A DNA stretch of 64,000 nt from Symploca sp. SIO3C6 (GTDB taxonomy: Bacteria > Cyanobacteriota > Cyanobacteriia > Cyanobacteriales > Coleofasciculaceae). The notes below the pieces were generated by a model. That model was not told where the DNA came from. It made no database searches and was given only the letters and a program-made list of their open reading frames with translations. Position 1 is the first letter of the stretch. The number at the start of each line of letters is the position of its first letter. Shown in pieces: positions 57,823 through 64,000 of the stretch. The stretch lies in the NCBI GenBank assembly GCA_010692425.1, contig JAAHHJ010000001.1:248001-312000 (forward strand), given 5' to 3'. Made by a program: the position numbers and the translations under genes.

Positions 57823-58079
57823 GAGAGTCTCCTTCTACAATCCAAACTTAATTGTGAGTTGAACGGTCCTTTATTTGCTCTTTCATAAAAAAATCATATG
57901 ACAACTAGTTAAAAATAATTTCCATTTTTATTGATGAACAAGGCAGGTAAATTCCCTATTACCAAGGGAAAAAGCGTTGCAGAAAGAAAATTATATCCAC
58001 TCTCTCTGCAAAGCTTTCGAGTTGCTGTTAGAAAAGAGAACTACACTGCATCACAATATAAGGTTATTGATATTTTTTG

Positions 58080-58970
58080 TCAACTACTAATTCGGGGATC
58101 AAGAGCATCTCGGAGACCATCCCCTAGAAGGTTAAATGCGAGGACACTTAGAGTGATAAATAAACCAGGAAATAATATAGTCCAGGGTGAGGAGAGAGAA
58201 TAGCCCCCTTTAAAAGCATCAGAGAGCATTGTTCCCAATTCTGGAGTAGGGGGCTTAGGGCCCAAACCCAAAAAGCCCAAACCTGCAGACTCCAAAGTAG
58301 CGGTACCAATTGAGAGGGTTGCTTGCACCACCAGCGGAGAGAGACTTGAAGGCAAGAGGTGACGGAAAATGATCTGTCCTGGTGTTGCACCAATAGCGAT
58401 CGCACTTTGAATAAACTCTAATTCCCTAAGTGATAGCACCATACTGCGAGTTAGTCGGATAAAAATCGGGATTTGTACTACTCCTACGGCAATCATGGCG
58501 CTACTGATGCTAGGGCCTGTAACCGTAACTAGAGCAATTGCCAATAGAATTGAGGGAAAAGCTAAGAGAATATCACTCAACCAGCTAATAGTGGTTTCCA
58601 GCCACCCCCGAAAATATCCAGCTATTAGTCCCAATAGCATGCCAACAACAAGTCCCAATCCTACTGAAATCAAGCTGATAAATAGAGAAGTCCGCAATCC
58701 ATACCAAACTAGGTTGAGAAGATCTCTTCCCAAGCCATCAGTTCCAAACCAATGTTCAAGACCCGGAGGCTGCAAACGTGCAGTATAGTTGCGGTCTGTG
58801 GAGGGTTCGTAGGGATTGATAAGGGGAGCAAGCAGTGCCATCAAAACAATGGAACAGGTGATAACAAAACCTATTGTTCCAGAAGTTGATTGCCAAAAAC
58901 GTTTAACGGCTTTCTGTTCAAATAGTTTCATCGTACTCGCTTTCTTACCTGTTAACTGCTCACCCTCCAC
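58080..58970 (-). CDS. Peptide/nickel ABC transporter permease, DppC-like
   Basis: HWFGTDGLGRDLLNLVWYGLRTSLFISLISVGLGLVVGMLLGLIAGYF; GATPGQIIFRHLLPSSLSPLVVQATLSIG. Confidence 0.92.
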   Translation of the reverse strand: MEGEQLTGKKASTMKLFEQKAVKRFWQSTSGTIGFVITCSIVLMALLAPLINPYEPSTDRNYTARLQPPGLEHWFGTDGLGRDLLNLVWYGLRTSLFISLISVGLGLVVGMLLGLIAGYFRGWLETTISWLSDILLAFPSILLAIALVTVTGPSISSAMIAVGVVQIPIFIRLTRSMVLSLRELEFIQSAIAIGATPGQIIFRHLLPSSLSPLVVQATLSIGTATLESAGLGFLGLGPKPPTPELGTMLSDAFKGGYSLSSPWTILFPGLFITLSVLAFNLLGDGLRDALDPRISS

Positions 58971-59995
58971 GGAGTAGGGTGGGAAGTGTCAATAGAAATT
59001 CTAGGGTCTAAGAGTGCATAGGAAATATCGACCAAGAGGTTAATCAGTACAAAAATAACGGCAACAAATACTACCCCACCCTGCACAACTGGGTAGTCCC
59101 GTGCCAAAATTCCTTCGTAAATCCACGAACCAATTCCCGGCCAAGAAAAGATAGTTTCTGTCAGAATTGCGCCGCCTAAGAGCTTACCAAATTGTAGACC
59201 AATGATCGTAACTATTGGCAACAAGGCATTTTTTAAGGCATGAGCAAAAATCACCCAGCGCTCTAAAACCCCCTTAGCTCTTGCTGTGCGAATGTAGTCT
59301 TGGGAGAGGACTTCTAGCATAGCGCTGCGGGTGATGCGAGCGATAATCGCTAGGGGAATAGTTGCTAAAGTCAGCGCTGGTAAAATCAGGTGAGATAGCA
59401 CATCAATGAATGCTGTAATCTTGAACTCAAGCAAGGTGTCGAGTAGGTAAAAGCCAGTGAAAACTTGCAGGTTTAGTCCTTCTTCAATACTGATGCGCCC
59501 GCTTGGTGGGAGCCAATTCAGATTGACAGTAAATAGGTAAATTAATAACAGCCCTAACCAATAAACTGGCATCGAGACGCCCAGCAAAGAACCGCTCATA
59601 GTTAAATTATCCCAGAGGCTATTTTTGCGCACGGCTGCCAAGACTCCTGCGGGGATTCCTAAAATAATTGCAATCAACATTGCTGCCGTTGACAACTCAA
59701 AAGTAGCAGGCCAACGGGTTTTGATTTCTTCGGCAATGGGAATACCACTGATGATGCTGGTACCAAAGTCGAAGCGCAATAAATTTGACAAGAAGGTAAG
59801 ATATTGTAGCGGTAGAGGTTGGTTTAAACCTAATTGCTCTCTTAAAGCCTCAACTTGCTCAGGAGTAGCTCTCTCTCCCAGCATAACTGATGCTGGATCA
59901 CCAGGAATTAAGTGCAGTAAGGTGAAAACTAAGAGTGTAATCCCCAACAATACTGGCAGCAAATTGAGCAGGCGTTTGGTAATGTATAAGCCCAT
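58952..59995 (-). CDS. Peptide/nickel ABC transporter permease, DppB-like
   Basis: HLIPGDPASVMLGERATPEQVEALREQLGLNQPLPLQYLTFL; TRSAMLEVLSQDYIRTARAKGVLERWVIFAHALKNALLPIVTIIG. Confidence 0.94.
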   Translation of the reverse strand: MGLYITKRLLNLLPVLLGITLLVFTLLHLIPGDPASVMLGERATPEQVEALREQLGLNQPLPLQYLTFLSNLLRFDFGTSIISGIPIAEEIKTRWPATFELSTAAMLIAIILGIPAGVLAAVRKNSLWDNLTMSGSLLGVSMPVYWLGLLLIYLFTVNLNWLPPSGRISIEEGLNLQVFTGFYLLDTLLEFKITAFIDVLSHLILPALTLATIPLAIIARITRSAMLEVLSQDYIRTARAKGVLERWVIFAHALKNALLPIVTIIGLQFGKLLGGAILTETIFSWPGIGSWIYEGILARDYPVVQGGVVFVAVIFVLINLLVDISYALLDPRISIDTSHPTPWRVSS

Positions 59996-60252
59996 TTAGG
60001 TTCATTGTTGATTGTTCATTGCTCATTGTTCATTGCTCATTGTTGATTGTTCACGGCTATCAGTTAATATGATGTCCGGCAAATCAACCATAATAGAGCG
60101 AGGCTAAATAAAATGTGAAACTTGGGTTAGGGCAAGGAGTCTCCGAGTCTCCGAGTCTCCGAGTCAGAAGGGAAAAGCCTTGGAGTTCATTTTAAGTATT
60201 AGAGAATAGGATAATCCTTTTTCACGAATCAAATCCTTTCGCTATAAAAACT

Positions 60253-60636
60253 TCACCGCGTCTGGTGCGTCTGGTTTGTTTGGCTGATTATGGTTTCCCA
60301 ACGTTGGAACCAGATGTGGCTTAGAAATTGGTGATGTTGACTATTGTATTGCTTTTCGTGCTTTTGGAAGTCTTCGCTGATTTGGGTTAAGCAGTTAAGT
60401 AATTCCAGCAAACTTGAGCATTTCTGAATTTGATGGGCGATGGCAATTAGCCACTGCCTTAGTTTTCGATAGCTGATAAATTGTCCGCCGACATCACGAC
60501 GGTGGACAAATACTATATATTTCCAAAATTCGACGCGCACAATTTCCTGCTCGGGAATGTTGAGAAATTGGGCAATTTCACCGACACTAATGTGGAAGTT
60601 TTCAGAGGGTTGGAGGCGAGTAAATAGAGTAGTCAT
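60253..60636 (-). CDS. Hypothetical protein
   Basis: ORF starting MTTLFTRLQPSENFHISVGEIAQFLNIPEQEIVRVEFWKYIVFVHRRDVGG. Confidence 0.5.
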   Translation of the reverse strand: MTTLFTRLQPSENFHISVGEIAQFLNIPEQEIVRVEFWKYIVFVHRRDVGGQFISYRKLRQWLIAIAHQIQKCSSLLELLNCLTQISEDFQKHEKQYNSQHHQFLSHIWFQRWETIISQTNQTHQTR

Positions 60637-60782
60637 AGTAGATGGGGAGATGGGGAGACGCACCAGACACACCAGACGCAGAGAAATGAGGAAGAAGAGA
60701 ATGAAATTAACAAGTAATAAGCAATAAATGTTCTGGTCTTCACTTATTACTTATTACTTATTACTTATTACTTATTACTTAT

Positions 60783-60944
60783 TCCTCCTTCGGTAAATCC
60801 CAAATAACTTCAAACTTGCCATCGGGGACATGGTGACGCCACCAGTCGAGGTGTCCCTCGGCGTCTGATTTGGTGCGGAAACGATCAATAATTGACCATT
60901 GCAGATTGTTGTGCAATAGACGGGCGATCGCTCCGCGCTAGCCC
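60783..60944 (-). pseudogene. Gene remnant with open frame to its stop, no start identified
   Basis: ...RGAIARLLHNNLQWSIIDRFRTKSDAEGHLDWWRHHVPDGKFEVIWDLPKEE stop. Confidence 0.45.
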
Positions 60945-61023
60945 GAAGGGCTAATCACCCAAGGTCTCAGTCTGTCTCGGTACGTCATAATAGGTTCGTA
61001 TCCTTTTGGTAAAGGGGATCCAG

Positions 61024-61066
61024 AGCCAGCCTGCGAGTGTCCAACTGCATCAGGCTGGCTTTTTTC
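61024..61066 (+). terminator. Strong intrinsic terminator with no upstream + strand gene
   Basis: AGCCAGCCTG (61024-61033) pairs with CAGGCTGGCT (61051-61060), then a T tract. Confidence 0.8.
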
Positions 61067-61486
61067 TGGGTTGCTATAGCAACAATATTATTTTACTACA
61101 TTAATTTTATTAACACAAGTTTTTTTTGTAAAAAGTTTTAATTGTAACATTTATTAATCAAGGCTTTGTAGGGGCAAGATAATCCATCACCCCGTAAGGG
61201 GCTGTACTTCTGTGATCTCCATCACCACAACCCTCCAAAACTGTTAGACTTGTGAAGACTAGCTGATTCTTTGCACGCGCTGAAGTGGGTAGACTTGATT
61301 CGTTTTTCTAGGTAGGGCAAGCAGCTCAACGTGGAATATAAAACTTTAATCCTTGTTTAATCCTTGGCTTTCTGCTGGTTACCAAGCAAACTTCGTTCAC
61401 CTCAGAGTGTGATAACCACGGATTTTAGTATATAATTTTCGAAAAATTAACTTAAAATCGATACTGGTAACCGAACTAAAGAATCT

Positions 61487-62809
61487 ATGGCAACGGGCAT
61501 TACAAAACGCGAACAGCATTCTCTAGATGCTATATCTGCTCTTGATTTTTATGAAGAGCAGATTCCGCTGCCCAATGAAGAAGCTCCAGTCACACTCACT
61601 TATCCCAATAAGGCTGCGATTACTGACATAGTTCAGCCTTTTCCCCGCCGTTTTATCTGTGTTGATGATCAAGGAGAGAAGCCATTAGCTAAACTGCCGG
61701 ATAATTCTTTCATCTTGGATGACAATTTTTTTGTACTTAATGAGTTAATCTGTGAGAACAAAAAAGCAGACTTATTTTATCTAGATCCCCCATACGGAAC
61801 TGGATTTGATTTTCATTCACGGGACTTGGATCACGCTTACAAAGATACTATGAGACAGGCCACGTATCTTGAGTTCATGAGGCGTAGACTGATCCTAATG
61901 CGCGAATGTATGACAGATACCGGATCAATATATGTCCACATTGGACATCAAATGTTGGCACATCTTAAGGTGCTAATGGACGAAATCTTTGGCTCTAATA
62001 ACTTCAGAAACCTCATTACTAGACGAAAGTGCAGTAGTAAGAACTTTACCCGTAAACAATATGCCAACATCAATGACTATATTCTTTTTTATTCAAAAAA
62101 CAACTCATATACATGGAACCAACCAGGAGTTAAACCAGAACAAGAATGGATAGAAAAAGAATATCCGAAAGTTGATGAACTAGGTCGACGTTTTAAACTT
62201 GTTCCTATCCATGCGCCTGGAACGAGAAACGGTGAGACTGGTCAACCCTGGCGAGGAATGGTTCCTCCTCCAGGAAAGCATTGGCAATATGTACCATCTA
62301 AACTAGATAAGCTAGACAAACAAGGAGATATACATTGGTCCCGAAATGGGAATCCACGTCGCAAAGTTTACTGGTCAGCAGATAAGAAAACAGCACTGAC
62401 GGATTATTGGGAGCAGTATCGCGATGCTCATCACCAGAGCATTAAAATTACTGGATATCCAACAGAGAAGAATCTGGAAATGATCAAGATGATTGTTGGC
62501 GCTAGCTCGAAACCCAATGATCTTGTGATTGATCCTTTCTGTGGCTCTGGTACGACTATGCAAGCGGCTCGTGATCTTGGACGTAGATATATAGGCGTTG
62601 ATGCATCATTCAGTGCGGCTAAAGCAACCCTCCAGCGTATGAGGCATGGTCTAAAGCTAATGGGCGACTATGTTAGTGGTAAAAGTAAACAAGCTAAACA
62701 ACTTGTTTTGTCAGATGTTGGTAAGACGATAAATTCCTGCACTTTCATCACAGACAGTTGCTTACTTGATGCATACAACGCTGAGATTAGGGAGCTAAGC
62801 TCAATTTAA
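61487..62809 (+). CDS. DNA methyltransferase (Mod/beta-class adenine-type)
   Basis: LFYLDPPYGTGFDFHSRD (motif IV) precedes VIDPFCGSGTTMQAARDLGRRYIGVD (motif I). Confidence 0.93.
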   Translation: MATGITKREQHSLDAISALDFYEEQIPLPNEEAPVTLTYPNKAAITDIVQPFPRRFICVDDQGEKPLAKLPDNSFILDDNFFVLNELICENKKADLFYLDPPYGTGFDFHSRDLDHAYKDTMRQATYLEFMRRRLILMRECMTDTGSIYVHIGHQMLAHLKVLMDEIFGSNNFRNLITRRKCSSKNFTRKQYANINDYILFYSKNNSYTWNQPGVKPEQEWIEKEYPKVDELGRRFKLVPIHAPGTRNGETGQPWRGMVPPPGKHWQYVPSKLDKLDKQGDIHWSRNGNPRRKVYWSADKKTALTDYWEQYRDAHHQSIKITGYPTEKNLEMIKMIVGASSKPNDLVIDPFCGSGTTMQAARDLGRRYIGVDASFSAAKATLQRMRHGLKLMGDYVSGKSKQAKQLVLSDVGKTINSCTFITDSCLLDAYNAEIRELSSI

Positions 62810-63702
62810 CTTTCCAACCATTCGGGAGAGATGCGTTTAGCGGCTAACTTTAGCGTAATGACCCGCACACGCTCATTCCATTGACCATCCAATACACACG
62901 CCTCTTCCCAGGTATCACGATGCATCAACCCAGGACCATCAGAAAGGAATATCAACTTCAGGCGAGTTGGTGTTACTTGATCAAATGCTTTCAGTTTTTC
63001 TACCTTGTTAGAATTACCGCCAGTACGGTCATCAGACTGTGATCCTCCTCGCGTAGAATCATAGCGACCAAAACCTACTGCTAAGACTTCATTATCGTTA
63101 CAACGACGGATAACAAAATCGCACGGATAAGATCCTTCAAATTCGGGATAAATTTCAGAAAGCTCAATATCTCGACCCGCCCCACGAGGCCCTTCAATTG
63201 TATATTTACCCCTGAAATGTTCTTCAAACCAATCAAAAAAAGCTCCAGTAAGTTGATATCCTAGCTGCCCTCGCGTGTCATATTCTCCAACAAGTGCAAC
63301 TAGCGCATATCGATATTCTTTTGGCAGCTTTGAAAATTGACTTTTTAATTTTGAAATTGGCTTAAATGTTTCACCATATGTTTCAATAAGTGTCTCGCTA
63401 CTAACCTTCTTAATTTTTTTTGTTGTCTCCGTATCAAGCACTGGTGATACGCAACGACGATACATTTTCAATAGTGCCATTCGTTCATTTGAATTACGTT
63501 CCGATGAGCGAATTTTACGCAAAACATCAGCGCTTGAATCTGATTCAGTTATTAACTGACAAAAGATATCTATTGCATCGCCATACTTTTCAAGAAGTAT
63601 CTCTAAGACTTCAGGAAATCTGATCGCACTATCGAGAGGAGTAATTATTTTGCTAACATCAGAAATAGTTCTTAGAAAAGAATAGTCGCTCATGCCCCTC
63701 AT
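62806..63702 (-). CDS. Putative type II restriction endonuclease paired with the methyltransferase
   Basis: Tail-to-tail with the MTase; GAFFDWFEEHF..KYTIEGPRGAGRDIELSEIYPEFEGSYPCDFVIRRCNDNEVLAVGFGRYDSTRGGSQSDDRTGG, compatible with a nuclease core. Confidence 0.65.
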   Translation of the reverse strand: MRGMSDYSFLRTISDVSKIITPLDSAIRFPEVLEILLEKYGDAIDIFCQLITESDSSADVLRKIRSSERNSNERMALLKMYRRCVSPVLDTETTKKIKKVSSETLIETYGETFKPISKLKSQFSKLPKEYRYALVALVGEYDTRGQLGYQLTGAFFDWFEEHFRGKYTIEGPRGAGRDIELSEIYPEFEGSYPCDFVIRRCNDNEVLAVGFGRYDSTRGGSQSDDRTGGNSNKVEKLKAFDQVTPTRLKLIFLSDGPGLMHRDTWEEACVLDGQWNERVRVITLKLAAKRISPEWLES

Positions 63703-63739
63703 ACAGTTATTCTAGTATCTTATAGAGAATTGTGGAACC

Positions 63740-64000
63740 TTAAGACTTACTCAATGCCTCAAAAAGCTCAACAGAGGAGGGACTAGGAATCCAGCCCTTG
63801 AGATGCTTACGTTTAGCTAAAAGAGGCTGCGAATGAACTATTGGCAGGCGTACAATTTCCTTATAGAGGATTTCGTCTACCTGGGCATAAATTTTAGCTC
63901 GCTCAGCTTGATTCCCCTTGGTACGACCTTGCTCTAGAAGTGTCAGGATTTGATCATTTTTCCATCCACCTAAGTCACTGGTACCACCAGGACCAAAGTG
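63740..64000 (-). CDS. Peptide ABC transporter substrate-binding protein (SBP_bac_5/DppA-like), partial
   Basis: ...HFGPGGTSDLGGWKNDQILTLLEQGRTKGNQAERAKIYAQVDEILYKEIVRLPIVHSQPLLAKRKHLKGWIPSPSSVELFEALSKS stop. Confidence 0.8.
   Translation of the reverse strand, partial: HFGPGGTSDLGGWKNDQILTLLEQGRTKGNQAERAKIYAQVDEILYKEIVRLPIVHSQPLLAKRKHLKGWIPSPSSVELFEALSKS

Noticed and set aside
60740-60782. (CTTATTA)n repeat considered as an att site or integrase target
   Set aside because: Simple heptamer repeat also present at 7502-7543, with no integrase nearby.
60985-61066. ggttcgtatcc...terminator region considered as a tRNA gene
   Set aside because: A T-loop-like string is present but no acceptor stem, anticodon arm or D-arm can be assembled.

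Overview
Cyanobacterial chromosome window (HIP1 GCGATCGC octamers, heptamer STRR-type repeats, IS200/IS605 TnpB remnants). From left to right: a polysaccharide-type locus (two paralogous GT4s, a GT2, an acyltransferase, three paralogous alkaline-phosphatase-superfamily proteins, WecG/TagA); a tight + strand cassette of a class III nucleotide-cyclase-like protein, a bicupin, a class IV aminotransferase and a small multi-TM protein resembling the Pycsar effector family (13.06-16.73 kb); a hybrid histidine kinase/receiver/adenylate cyclase; decayed tnpB elements; a two-gene TIR-ATPase + ATPase-TPR-GUN4 operon (29.8-33.8 kb); a long housekeeping stretch (pgsA, surE, ribE, birA, pgeF etc.); a serpin; and a candidate RiPP locus at 53.2-56.4 kb, where an ORF absent from the supplied track (56233-56391, minus) encodes a 52-aa peptide ending in two tandem 9-aa repeats (VDADGGDLN/TDADGGDLS) next to a JmjC/cupin-type oxygenase and a sucrase/ferredoxin-like protein. 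The right end holds a restriction-modification pair sitting inside a Dpp-type peptide ABC transporter locus. Best candidates for undescribed biology: (1) the 52-aa repeat peptide + JmjC oxygenase locus, (2) the cyclase-cupin-aminotransferase-TM effector cassette, (3) the TIR/AAA + AAA/GUN4 operon. All family calls come from reading the sequence by eye; no searches were run.
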